A stretch of DNA of 64,000 nucleotides from Symsagittifera roscoffensis (Eukaryota > Xenacoelomorpha > Acoela > Convolutidae). Below the pieces are notes generated by a model. That model worked only from the letters and a program-made list of their open reading frames with translations, searched no databases and was not told the DNA's origin. Positions 11,701 through 20,081 of this stretch are shown here, in pieces (the stretch's first letter is position 1; each line of letters opens with the position of its first letter). The position numbers and the translations under genes were made by a program. The DNA is taken from the NCBI RefSeq assembly GCF_963678635.1, contig NC_087071.1, positions 7,827,624 to 7,891,623 on the forward strand, given 5' to 3'.

Positions 11701-12471
11701 AATTGTGTGTTGCAAAACCCAACCGCTTCCATAAGATGCAAAAGTCTCCAAAACTGCTTGCATTTTTTCGACCATTTCAAAAAACTCATCATCTTCTAAT
11801 CCTAAGCTTATCACAGGTTTCATATCAGAGTTTGCATAAATGTCAATCCGCTCGTCGTGCTCAGTTTTACTAGAATCATTTATTACTTTAGGTTTTACCA
11901 AACCTAAATTAGCGCTGAACTGAACTTTTCTAGGTCCTTCTGCAACTCGATCGATTATGAGACTTTGAATTTCATCTTTTTTCTCTTGCATAAACTGCAA
12001 AAGGTCAATCGGCTGATTTTCATCAATGGGTTGGTTTCCGCCAATCACATACGTTTCAAGAACACCCAAAAAAGCAGACTCACTTTTTTGAAGATTGGTG
12101 CCGTTGATTTCGTCTTCATCGACAGCATGCACATCACCGAGAGCAGCATTAGCAGCGGCACTTGTAGTGGCTAAATCTGCAGAGGCAGCTCTCATAACAG
12201 GAAGACCATGGGTTGCTAGTAAATGAGCTGATAAGTTATTGGGCAAATGAAATCCCAAATGACTATAATCACAAACACCTCCAAGTTGACCATGAGTGTG
12301 AAGAATATGTTTTTGTAAATTTGAAAGCATTTGAGCCGTGAATGAACACTCATTGCATCGATAAACAATAAGTCCTTTTTCAACAAAATGTTTGTCACGC
12401 TCATGGCGACTTCTATTGCTCTTATTTGCATATTTCAGTGGACAAAAATTGCATTTGAACTTTTTTTGAAG

Positions 12472-13327
12472 TAAGTTAAGCTATTGATTTTAAGGAAGAA
12501 AAAGAATCAAGTGATCTCAAATTACACTCAGAAACAACAGTAAATGGGAAGCATTGCTACCAATTGCAGAGAAAACGAATTGTGTTTTGCGCGCGTAATT
12601 TTTAATTTGAATTAAAGTTCCCGCCAAAATTTGAAATAGATTTGAATTTCCCGCCATAACTGTTTTGGGCTAAATTGTAATCCAAAATGAGTTTAGAGCC
12701 AAGAGAGAAAAGTTTTAATTTTATATTTTATCAATTCTTCGATCAAGTTGAGCATGTCACAACACATGATAGATCCTAAATATCCCAGTTGTCATGGGGA
12801 CAGAATGTCATGGGGACAGTTGTCATATGTTTTTCAACTAAAAAACATTAAAAAAATATTTATTTTTATCAAAAAGTTGGTTTTAAACATCTTTTATACT
12901 ATGTTTCATTATGTTTAATTTGTATGATAACTATTTGAATTAACATATGACAACATAAGTTTTCATCAAAAATTATTTTTTTACAGTTTTTTTTTTGACG
13001 TTAATTATCTTTTTTCAAAAAACGAAAGATCACTAATGTAAAAAAAACTTCAATGTTAATATGTTAAATCCTATTTGTGGAAAAATGAAAGTTTTACGGA
13101 TTTTTTTTTGTTTTTAATTGAAAAAAAAAAAGTCAATTTATTAAAAATAAATGATTTTTTTAACTTCAATTTTTAAAGGCTTTTCAAATAAATTTTTAAT
13201 CAGAACCCAATCGTGTGATAATTAATGAACAAATACAAGATACAAACTCAAACTCAATTTTAAAGTTAAATTATTATACACAATAAATACAAACAAAAAT
13301 CAATAAAACTCAACCTCAGTTTCAAAG
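12472..13327. other. Polinton non-coding segment
   Basis: AT-rich gap between two minus-strand genes. It contains a short direct repeat GTCATGGGGACAG (12794-12830) and CCCGCCA twice (12620-12660). No integrase or other frame is recognisable. Confidence 0.5.
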
Positions 13328-13963
13328 TTATATAAGGTCCAAATACTCCTGCGCTTTCTCTAGTGTTGTTAACTTCCTTTTTTTCTTTGGCGCTAGACAG
13401 AGAGAAGGGGTTAAGTTTTCCATGTGGTTGCTCACAGTAGCCACAGGGGTACGCTTTGGAGTTGAGCAACCCGGTTCGTCAAGCCATGGTTACACTACAG
13501 GGGAAGGATCAGCTTTCGGGGTAACTACTGATGGTGATTCACTCTGTTCCATTCCCCACAAACGATCAAAAAATTCAGTTTCTTCAAAGTATTCTAACTG
13601 GTTTTCACACATCGGAGTAACATCACAATCGTATTTATACAAAATTTTTTTTACTGGTTTTGATAAAGTTGAAATATCAACCTGAAGAGCAGGAGGCTCG
13701 TCAGGATCCGTATATTTACCAGAATTTGTAAGATAACTCAAATACTTTATATTCAGTTCTTCGTCTTTCATTGAATCTTTTAAGGAAAGTTTACTGAATA
13801 AATGTAAAAAATTTTTGGGAATCATAACGTGATAAGTACAAGTCCACTCATCAGAATTGAAACTTTTTTCTTCGTTAATTATTGCTACAAAATTACCGTG
13901 AACGGTTTCATAAAAAATGGTTCTTTCGTGATTGGAATATCCGGCAATAATATAACAAGACAT
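13328..13963 (-). pseudogene. Small NLS-bearing Polinton protein, one in-frame stop
   Basis: Unrecognised family. The ATG is at 13961-13963 (the open frame extends slightly further upstream without an ATG). The frame runs to TAA at 13490-13492 and then continues in the same frame to TAA at 13328-13330, so the original product was about 211 residues. The last ~50 residues include APKKKRKLTT, an SV40-type monopartite nuclear localisation signal, which argues that the internal stop is a later mutation. The first part (SCYIIAGYSNHERTIFYET) looks globular. It lies upstream of pPolB on the same strand and divergent from the plus-strand array. A role in the host nucleus is inferred from the signal alone. 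Confidence 0.6.
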
Positions 13964-14446
13964 CTTTGAAGAAAAGTTGGAAGAAAATGACAAACGTAAC
14001 GCGGAGAGAAATGAAACTGAAATGAATTGTGAAAACGCCTCAAGAGATTAAAATAGGGATTGGTTCTTCTAAAATTAGAAATTTCAAGACATCCTATGTA
14101 GTTTTTAATCAATTTATTAAGGGACGGCGTGTAAAATATTTATGTTACCTTGCGTAGTATTCTATGTTTATCTAAATTGCATTCAAACAAATAGCTTGTA
14201 TCAAAAATAACGTTTAAACATTGTGACCTTTAACACCCATTAAAATTCTTATCAGTTGTACATGCACAAAATACTTATCCGTTTGAACTAAATTGCAATC
14301 CAATATCTTTGCGATATAAAGTACATGTGTATATAAATTAAAATAGATACAACGCTTTCTTTTGCAGACATATACAATCAATCGGAACCATTCATTTCTT
14401 TCTATTCAATTTTGAATCAAGTTACTTTGAAAATTTACTCGTTACA
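13964..14446. promoter_or_regulatory. Divergent intergenic region of the Polinton
   Basis: Separates the minus-strand genes from the plus-strand array, so promoters for both directions are expected here. A TATA-like TATATAAATT at ~14330 lies ~115 bases upstream of the first plus-strand ATG. Promoter function is inference from position. Confidence 0.35.
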
Positions 14447-14866
14447 ATGAATAAAACCAAAACAAGCACCACAGCAAATGCAGATAAAGATTTTAGCGAT
14501 TGCTATTTCGATATTTCGGAAAACAGTAAAAGACTAGTGCGTGCTACATTGAAAACATATGACCAAACTGGAACTTATGTATTCCTGAAAGTTTTCAAAA
14601 AAGCAACTGAAGGCGCTGAATTTGAATGTGTACAAAGACTTTCCTCAAGCAGCGAAGAATTTTCAAAATTACTAAAGTCTGAAAATCAATCCGAGCGCAA
14701 ACAAGTGAAATTTCTGATACTGTTGAAAACAAAGACAAACCACAATCTAACTGTAAACGAGCCAGGAAATCTCAACTTTCCTCAAACACAAACGATTTCA
14801 AGCACGACTAGAATTAATTTTCCTCTACAAAATGGCAGAAACTATGTTCGAAGTTGTGTTACCTGA
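14447..14866 (+). CDS. Unknown Polinton protein, first gene of plus array
   Basis: 139 residues, intact, ATG start, overlapping the next gene by 35 bases in another frame. Residues ~25-75 (RATLKTYDQTGTYVFLKVFK, then a serine-rich stretch and SEEFSKLL) have the strand-strand-strand-helix feel of PC4-like single-stranded-DNA-binding domains. This resemblance is by eye only and could be wrong. The tail is Ser/Thr/Asn-rich. As the first gene after the divergent promoter it may be an early function. Confidence 0.6.
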   Translation: MNKTKTSTTANADKDFSDCYFDISENSKRLVRATLKTYDQTGTYVFLKVFKKATEGAEFECVQRLSSSSEEFSKLLKSENQSERKQVKFLILLKTKTNHNLTVNEPGNLNFPQTQTISSTTRINFPLQNGRNYVRSCVT

Positions 14867-15620
14867 TTATTTCAAAAAATTTCAACCAAATTTTAAATTT
14901 GTTACCACTGAAAAAATTCCTAATTTATCTACTTTAAAAAATTATGCTTTTGGAAGCCACTTCAAATCTGAATATTGCCCTTTTTCAGTCGAGAATGAAA
15001 AAAAAATTCATTACCATATATTGATTCAAGTAGATTCAGATGAACAATTAAACCAATTTTTTCCTTCCCAAAAATGTTTCAGTGTTCCTTGTTTTTTCAC
15101 TTGCTTCAAATACTTAGTTTCTCCTGCTAAAGATGTCAAAGGAAACGGTGAGTTTTTTGACAAGCTTAAACTAGCTCTCACCTATTCAGCACAACCTGTT
15201 GCAGCCAATCTCGATTTGTTAGATTTCACTGCAATCAAAAAACGTTTACCCAATTTATTGCTTTCTGCAACATCATCTAACAAACAAAATTCACCAAATC
15301 AAAACGTTTGCAAGAAATCTCCGGCCGTTGGGGGACAGAAACGAATTGATAATACAGTTACGCCTGCTGCATCGTCGACGTCAAACAAATCCGTAAGAAT
15401 TTCGACTTCAGTTTCAAAGAAACATGCAGAAAGCAGACATGTTCAAACAGATGAGATGAATACAGAAACTTTGAAAAGATTTGAAAGTTTAATTAATGGA
15501 CCCCATTCTGCCGCTTTTTGCAAAATAATGGATATTTTGACAAGTGGATATAGAAAACTTGATGTAGATACTGATGTGCTATTTGTGAAATTTATTATTG
15601 AAGAGAAAGTTAAGTTTTAA
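14832..15620 (+). CDS. Unknown Polinton protein with an H-x-H motif
   Basis: 262 residues, intact, ATG start overlapping the previous gene. The N-terminal ~110 residues look globular and contain KIHYHILIQV (residues ~56-65) followed ~35 residues later by FKYLVSPAKD. A His-hydrophobe-His strand followed by a Tyr-containing helix is the layout of HUH endonucleases (Rep/NS1 type), but the spacing is not diagnostic and I do not assign the family. Residues ~150-205 are Ser/Asn/Lys-rich and disordered; the C-terminus (LIEEKVKF-like) is helical. It may be a DNA-binding or replication partner of pPolB. Confidence 0.6.
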   Translation: MAETMFEVVLPDYFKKFQPNFKFVTTEKIPNLSTLKNYAFGSHFKSEYCPFSVENEKKIHYHILIQVDSDEQLNQFFPSQKCFSVPCFFTCFKYLVSPAKDVKGNGEFFDKLKLALTYSAQPVAANLDLLDFTAIKKRLPNLLLSATSSNKQNSPNQNVCKKSPAVGGQKRIDNTVTPAASSTSNKSVRISTSVSKKHAESRHVQTDEMNTETLKRFESLINGPHSAAFCKIMDILTSGYRKLDVDTDVLFVKFIIEEKVKF

Positions 15621-15652
15621 TTGATATTTTTCATTATTCCCTTTTTATTATA

Positions 15653-16075
15653 TTGAGTTCAGTAAACGTGATTTCAACTTTCGATTTAAAACTCATTCAT
15701 GAAATTTTTATAGACATAAAATCACAATATCCAGACAAATCAGTCAGATTTCAGTATTTTTTAGCCACTTGTTTGTATTTGGATGCTGATATTAATTTGG
15801 ATTTTGTTTTGAAAAACAGACCATATGGTGGTTTAATTGGAATAGACAATTCGTCGCTCGACAAACCTTTGAAACATTTCAAATTTCTTAGAATACATGC
15901 TATATTGCATGACGCAGCGGGATATTTGCAAGAAAAAAATCATACCGGTCCTGGGTACACATATGTTTTGCCTTGTCCAATAAAAAGATGTTACCTGGGT
16001 CACGTGACAGGTATTGCGTTTTGCTTATTTCTTAAAGCATTCAAACCAAAGTTATTTCGTTTGTTGGAATGTTGA
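15653..16075 (+). CDS. Unknown Polinton protein, 3' end duplicated
   Basis: About 140 residues. The open frame begins TTG AGT at 15653 with no ATG before the conserved-looking part, so the start is lost or non-ATG. Key stretches are RFQYFLATCLYLDAD and HAILHDAAGYLQEKNHTGPG, followed by a hydrophobic CYLGHVTGIAFCLFL. The HD and GPG words recall phospholipase A2, but their order is reversed relative to that family, so I leave it unassigned. The last 127 bases are tandemly duplicated (15955-16081 and 16082-16208); the gene stops in the first copy. Confidence 0.55.
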   Translation: MSSVNVISTFDLKLIHEIFIDIKSQYPDKSVRFQYFLATCLYLDADINLDFVLKNRPYGGLIGIDNSSLDKPLKHFKFLRIHAILHDAAGYLQEKNHTGPGYTYVLPCPIKRCYLGHVTGIAFCLFLKAFKPKLFRLLEC

Positions 16076-16208
16076 GTGAAAGTACACATATGTTTTGCCT
16101 TGTTCAATAAAAAGATGTTACCTGGGTCACGTGACAGGTATTGAGTTTTGCTTATTTCTTAAAGCATTCAAACCAAAGTTATTTCGTTTGTTGGAATGTT
16201 GAGTGAAA
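15955..16208. repeat. 127-bp tandem duplication
   Basis: 15955-16081 and 16082-16208 differ at only two visible positions (GTCCAATAA/GTTCAATAA and TATTGCGTT/TATTGAGTT). The duplication covers the 3' end of one gene and pushes the next gene away from it, so it looks like a recent replication-slippage event. Confidence 0.9.
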
Positions 16209-16211
16209 GTC

Positions 16212-16799
16212 ATGTTAACCCAAAGAAAGAAAACTAAAAAATTATTTTTCAACCATCTCATTATTTTAGATATTGAAGGATTTAAATGTGGCAAGAATTC
16301 TTTGATCATAAAGGAAATTTCCGTTTGCTCTGCTAATACAATTGATACAATTCATTTTCTGCCACCAGTCCAATTCAACAATTTATCAAAAGAAGAGAAA
16401 AAAGCGTACAATTGGGTATCTAAATTTCTACACGGGCTTCGTTGGGACGAAGGTGAATACCCTTACTCATACTTGGATCAAATTTTTGACAGCATTCGTT
16501 TGAGGAACCCAAATTCCCATTTTTTTGCTAAAGGTACACAAAAATCTGTTTTTTTAGCTGAATACTTGAAATTACCCGTGACAAATTTGGAAGATTTTGG
16601 CTGCCCAAAGATTGAACAGCTATTGGGTCAAGAAAAACATATTTGCAAACGACATTCTCATTTACTTCCCTCACATCAATTATTAAAGCATTGTACCCGT
16701 AGAAAATCCAAAGTTTTTTTCGATTGGTTACAAAAAGAACTGTCCAATGATGCAAACAACCTTATCTCCAAATTTGGTGGTTTACGCTTCAATGACTAA
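16212..16799 (+). CDS. DxE-motif protein (possible DEDD-type nuclease)
   Basis: About 195 residues, intact; ATG at 16212-16214 just after the tandem duplication. It belongs to a family of 'hypothetical proteins' I recognise from insect and cnidarian Polinton-like loci: LIILDIEGFKCGK at the N-terminus, FLPPVQF, then WVSKFLHGLRWDEGEYPY, FFAKGTQKS, and a C-terminal segment with HSHLLPSHQ and CTRRKSKVFFDWL. The early D-I-E on a hydrophobic strand and later H/D residues are what a DEDD exonuclease-like fold would show; that function is inference. It overlaps the next ATG (16792) by 8 bases. Confidence 0.65.
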   Translation: MLTQRKKTKKLFFNHLIILDIEGFKCGKNSLIIKEISVCSANTIDTIHFLPPVQFNNLSKEEKKAYNWVSKFLHGLRWDEGEYPYSYLDQIFDSIRLRNPNSHFFAKGTQKSVFLAEYLKLPVTNLEDFGCPKIEQLLGQEKHICKRHSHLLPSHQLLKHCTRRKSKVFFDWLQKELSNDANNLISKFGGLRFND

Positions 16800-17281
16800 T
16801 CAGAGTCCTGAAAACAATTTAACACCAAGAATTAAAGTTACTCTTACGCAGAAAGGCATATTAGATTGTCGGGGAAAACCTCTCCTGCAAAAACTCGAAC
16901 AAATTACACTGAACGATATCGAAATCGACAATTTACGGCAATTTTTTACAGTTCTTGACTACTTTCACCTCAGCTGGGAGAGAGAGATTTTGAAAGTAGT
17001 CAAGAAAGTAGTCAAGAACTGTAAAAAACTTTAGTCAAGGGCTGCAACCTCAGCTGGGAGAGAGAGAAGACAAATCCTTTGCATGACCATCAGCTTCCAG
17101 CTGAATTGAAAGAATTAGTCAAAACTAATAACGTTGAGGAAATACATTTAGTTCAAGCCACTATCAGAGTTGCTGCTCATTTTGTTGTAAAGTTCAAATC
17201 TAATTGTAACCATGACATATTCACAAAATATGAGTTTTACTTCATTGAACGAGGAGTTGATTTGCCTGTTGAGCCGAAATG
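16792..17281 (+). pseudogene. Small Polinton protein, disrupted by an 80-bp insertion
   Basis: It starts MTNQSPENN at 16792 and originally ended DLPVEPK before TGA at 17281. The frame is shifted by an 80-bp insertion: ACCTCAGCTGGGAGAGAGAG occurs at 16967-16986 and again at 17047-17066, and the inserted part contains an inverted copy of the 25 bases just upstream. The C-terminal part (ELKELVKTNNVEEI, VAAHFVVKFKSN) is clearly related to the N-terminal part of the next gene (ELLDEISTGNVEKI, IARYIIKYKPN), so the two are tandem paralogs. Function unknown. Confidence 0.6.
16943..17066. repeat. Templated insertion with inverted repeat
   Basis: TTTTTTACAGTTCTTGACTA (16943-) reappears inverted at ~17010-17029 and partly at 16991-17006, between two direct copies of CTCAGCTGGGAGAGAGAG. 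This is the footprint expected of fork stalling with template switching to the opposite strand. Confidence 0.8.
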
Positions 17282-17385
17282 ACAAATCACATATATATAC
17301 CAAGTTTTGTGAATCATAATAAATATATTTATTGATTGTCTTCATTTTTTTTTCATCTTGTGTGATTACTAGTTGCTAACATGTC

Positions 17386-17927
17386 GTGTTTGAAAATTCA
17401 AAATTTTTGCCAAAAGAAAACACACAAAATGTGAGTTTAACAGGTGAGAATTTACCAAAAGAGTTATTAGACGAAATCAGTACCGGAAACGTAGAAAAAA
17501 TTGTTCGGATACTTCTGACAGACAAAAACATAGCAAGATATATAATAAAATACAAACCAAACGGCAATAGATCAGAGAGAAAAAAAGGCGATTGGTATGC
17601 AGTTGTAACTATCAACCTTGATACAAATAAGCAAAAAAAAGTCTTGAAGAAACCACCACTGTCGAGAACAATGATTGCGACTTTGTAGACATTGGTGGTG
17701 CCAAACAGTTTTTATCTCACGAAAACAGATCTTGGAAATTTTGTAATTCTGTTTCTCTTCCGTCTGTAGAAGTTGTCTTTTTCACACAAGTTTGTTTCAT
17801 TTTTATTTTGCTCTCTTTATCTATTTCAAAATTGTCTTTTTACAATCTTAGTTGTGACGAGACTGCCATTTGGCTTTCAATACTATCCAGTACAGTTGGT
17901 TACATGTTACCCAATCCCAAGTTATAA
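17386..17927 (+). pseudogene. Polinton membrane protein, one frameshift
   Basis: The upstream frame (17386-17688, GTG at its beginning; an ATG at 17381 is in another frame) holds a soluble domain paralogous to the previous gene. The downstream frame (from ~17631) gives DFVDIGG, a tryptophan-containing linker, then two hydrophobic segments (VVFFTQVCFIFILLSLSI and AIWLSILSSTVGYMLP) ending NPKL before TAA. This two-helix tail is a recurrent small membrane protein of Polintons. The frames switch at an A8 run (17632-17640), consistent with loss of one A; the same run also reads A AAA AAA, a possible -1 slippery site. The stop is 2 bases before the ATPase ATG. Confidence 0.65.
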
Positions 17928-17929
17928 TA

Positions 17930-18622
17930 ATGAATAAGATCATTTCAACAAAAGATCGTCTGTTTATGTCCGTTTCAGGTCCCTCGGGATCTGGCAAAAC
18001 TGATTTAATTTTTCAAATGTTTCTCAAAGGTACATTCTATCCATCATATAACAAGATATTTTATTTTTATCTTCACGATCAACCCAAATACCGTTCCTTT
18101 GTTTCTCACAACAAATTTGATATTGAATTTATAAAATTGTCCAGCTTTGAAATTGTTAATAACTTACGGGATTGTATGATTGTCTTTGATGATACATGTG
18201 AAGAAGTTTTTAATGAAAAAGATTTTGTTAAATTAGCTACAGCAGGCCGACATAAAAATGTTCTTGTTATTTATGTCAAGCACAATTTATTTCAGCAAAG
18301 TAAGCAATCACGTACAATAGATTTGAATACAACTCACTTAATTTTGTTCAAATCACCTCGAGACATTCAACAAATTGATTATTTAGGCAGACAGTTGAAT
18401 AATGCAAAATTCCTCCGTCATGCGTATCAGTTGGCAACGAAAGAAGATTTCGGTCATCTGTTGATAGACTTGGATCCCAAAAGTTCAGAATGTCTTCGTT
18501 ATTCGTCAAACATAGTTCCACCATCACCAAACATTTTCTATTTACCATCCTCAAAAGCAGTTATCACATCTCTTGAAAATGAAAGAGAAAGAATTATGTA
18601 TATTGAAGCAAATGCTCAATAG
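17930..18622 (+). CDS. FtsK/HerA-type genome-packaging ATPase
   Basis: 230 residues, intact, ATG at 17930. Walker A GPSGSGKT lies at residues ~17-24; Walker B MIVFDDTCEE at ~84-93; AGRHKNVLVIYVKHN contains the sensor-like stretch; LGRQLNNAKFL follows. This is the A32-like ATPase of Polintons, which pumps DNA into capsids at the expense of ATP. It is the best preserved long gene of the element. It starts 2 bases after the membrane-protein stop and overlaps the next gene by 11 bases, a compact virus-like arrangement. Confidence 0.93.
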   Translation: MNKIISTKDRLFMSVSGPSGSGKTDLIFQMFLKGTFYPSYNKIFYFYLHDQPKYRSFVSHNKFDIEFIKLSSFEIVNNLRDCMIVFDDTCEEVFNEKDFVKLATAGRHKNVLVIYVKHNLFQQSKQSRTIDLNTTHLILFKSPRDIQQIDYLGRQLNNAKFLRHAYQLATKEDFGHLLIDLDPKSSECLRYSSNIVPPSPNIFYLPSSKAVITSLENERERIMYIEANAQ

Positions 18623-18869
18623 TCGCCATTGTAGATCAATTTTGACAGGAGCTGATTCAAATTTTATTAGATTTCTTTGCGATTGTTTTGTGAATGTTTT
18701 TCTGGGACATGTTCCAGCTAACAAAAGTTTCATCGAGAGTAAGAAAATATCATTTGGAAAAATTGTTGACCCTAAGTTTAAAATCCGAGAAAAACGAAAA
18801 GTTTTGGCAAACAATATTTCACTGGTTAAATCAATCGGAGAATCGTGTTACATTTACCTAAAAAACTAG
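18612..18869 (+). CDS. Small basic Polinton protein
   Basis: 85 residues; ATG at 18612 overlapping the ATPase stop. LTGADSNFIRFLCDCFVNV, then an FLGHVPANKSF segment and a basic SFGKIVDPKFKIREKRKVL. This matches by eye the small LRKL-type protein that follows the ATPase in many Polintons. Its biochemical role is unknown; a virion component is plausible from position. Confidence 0.6.
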   Translation: MLNSRHCRSILTGADSNFIRFLCDCFVNVFLGHVPANKSFIESKKISFGKIVDPKFKIREKRKVLANNISLVKSIGESCYIYLKN

Positions 18870-18879
18870 AACCTCAGGC

Positions 18880-19627
18880 ATGTATGCTGAAGAATTCATC
18901 CTCATTCCTCGAAAAACATATGCTCCAGATGAAAAAACTGCACCACAATCTCAAATCCTTCATAATCCATTAATTAACGACAAATCATCTCAACTCAATT
19001 ACATACAACGATTTCGAGAACGAAATATCAACCGTGACTCTCCACCACCATTAAACCCAACATCTCCTATTCCTTTAACCCCTAATAATGTAGTACCAAA
19101 TCTTCGAAAAAGAAATTTATCTGCACTTACTAATTTCAGTGATGATGGTGATGATGAAGCACAAAAAAATTTTGAATCACACAATTCACTGCAGCAGACA
19201 AGCTCAAAGAGAACAGAAAAAAACGATGAACAAAGTAATGGAAAAACCAGCTGAAGTGTTTCGACAGGTTATGGAATCCATTCAAGAGCTATTGGAAGCT
19301 AATACATTGGAAAGGGCAAACATCGTGCTACAGCAGTTGTTCAAAATTGAATCCTTGACTTTAGACGTTGACGGATATGTTTTAATTCAAGGAAAACCAA
19401 CACTCGTTAAAATTGAATCTTTTTTGTACGATACACAGCAAAACACAAAAAAACTTGAGGTTGTTTTTTATCCACAAATTTTGAAAGAACTGAATCTTGA
19501 TCCTAGCTTAGTGTCCAACACTTATGCCAAACAGATTCTCCGCTCGCTTAAGTACAATCAATATCGGTACAGTTGCGCACAGAAACTGGAAAACTGCCCT
19601 TTGCAGGAACTGGTAAAGTTGTGTTGA
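18880..19627 (+). pseudogene. Polinton structural-region protein, one frameshift
   Basis: The first frame (18880-19254) starts MYAEEFILIPRKTYAPDE and runs through a Pro/Asn-rich linker. The second frame (to TGA at 19627) gives the helical VFRQVMESIQELLEANTLER, then VDGYVLIQGKPTLVKIESF and PQILKELNLDPSL. In related Polintons these two parts are one protein beginning with a short IPR/LPR-x-TY motif. The switch is near the A7 run at ~19215, a +1 shift relative to the first frame. The function is not established; it lies in the capsid gene cluster. Confidence 0.6.
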
Positions 19628-19659
19628 CTCTAAAATTCAAGCGCTTTGATTGAAAACCA

Positions 19660-20081
19660 ATGGAACAATATTATGCAAAGCAAGCTTTACTTCCTCATTT
19701 CTCTGGACACTACCGACAACGCGGCAGTGGATTTGGCGCTTTGGCTGCTGGTATTGGTCGTGTTGCTATACCGTTTGCACGACGGGTTATTCTACCGGCT
19801 GCGAAAAAACTGGGCAGAGAACTTTGATCAGTGGAGCGCCAGAACTGATTGATGTCGCTATGAAAAAGAAGTCTCCTAAACAAGCATTGAAAAACACTGT
19901 CACAAAAACTGCAAGAAAACAACTCGGTGGTGGTAGACGTCGTCGTCGAAAGACACCAATGAATGGATTACGAAGAAGAAGGTCAGTAGGGGCTCGAAAA
20001 AGAAAAACAACCATTCGAAGAAAAACCAGACCAGTGAGAAGTCGAGCAGATTTTTTCTCGAACATAAAAAATGATCGCTAA
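19660..20081 (+). pseudogene. Basic core/minor virion protein, one frameshift
   Basis: ATG at 19660: MEQYYAKQALLP, then Gly-rich GSGFGALAAGIGR and basic hydrophobic segments; TGA interrupts at ~19828. The other frame continues with LISGAPELIDVAMKKKSPK and a strongly Arg-rich tail (GGGRRRRRKTP, RRRRSVGARKRK) to TAA at 20081. A membrane-active-like N-terminus plus Arg-rich tail resembles the small minor/core proteins upstream of the capsid gene in Polintons and adintoviruses; DNA condensation or membrane lysis is inferred. The stop overlaps the capsid ATG (ATGATCGCTAA). Confidence 0.6.

Larger units (their letters stand above)
7452..12471 (-). pseudogene. Protein-primed DNA polymerase B (pPolB), broken
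   Basis: Replicative polymerase of the Polinton. From the N-terminus (high coordinates): two C2H2 zinc fingers (first cysteine at 12453), reading from upstream of the first ATG at 12328-12330; a region with a D-N-N-C-F motif near 11590 and a later HHYVL, resembling the OTU-like domain of metazoan pPolB; exonuclease motif DFES near 10990; an endonuclease-VII-like C/H zinc patch near 10640-10700; then GHN, and YLKCD near 10060. Polymerase motifs follow: DANNLYG (~9775), NNCAYGKT (~9250), YSDTDS (~8970), KPKLY (~8760). The C-terminal DDKRYILDDG...LPYGH block lies at 8040-8090 after an A-rich insertion, followed by an acidic tail with a tandem 17-residue repeat. Lesions: in-frame stops at 10555-10557, 10255-10257 and 8121-8123; a frameshift/small deletion near 9960; the 8310-8734 insertion. 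No in-frame ATG lies upstream of the fingers, so the true start is uncertain. Confidence 0.9.

Noticed and set aside
19200-19230. Programmed -1 frameshift at AAAAAAC in the gene at 18880-19627
   Set aside because: The heptamer is in the right phase, but the downstream frame is +1, not -1; a simple indel in the A7 run explains it better.
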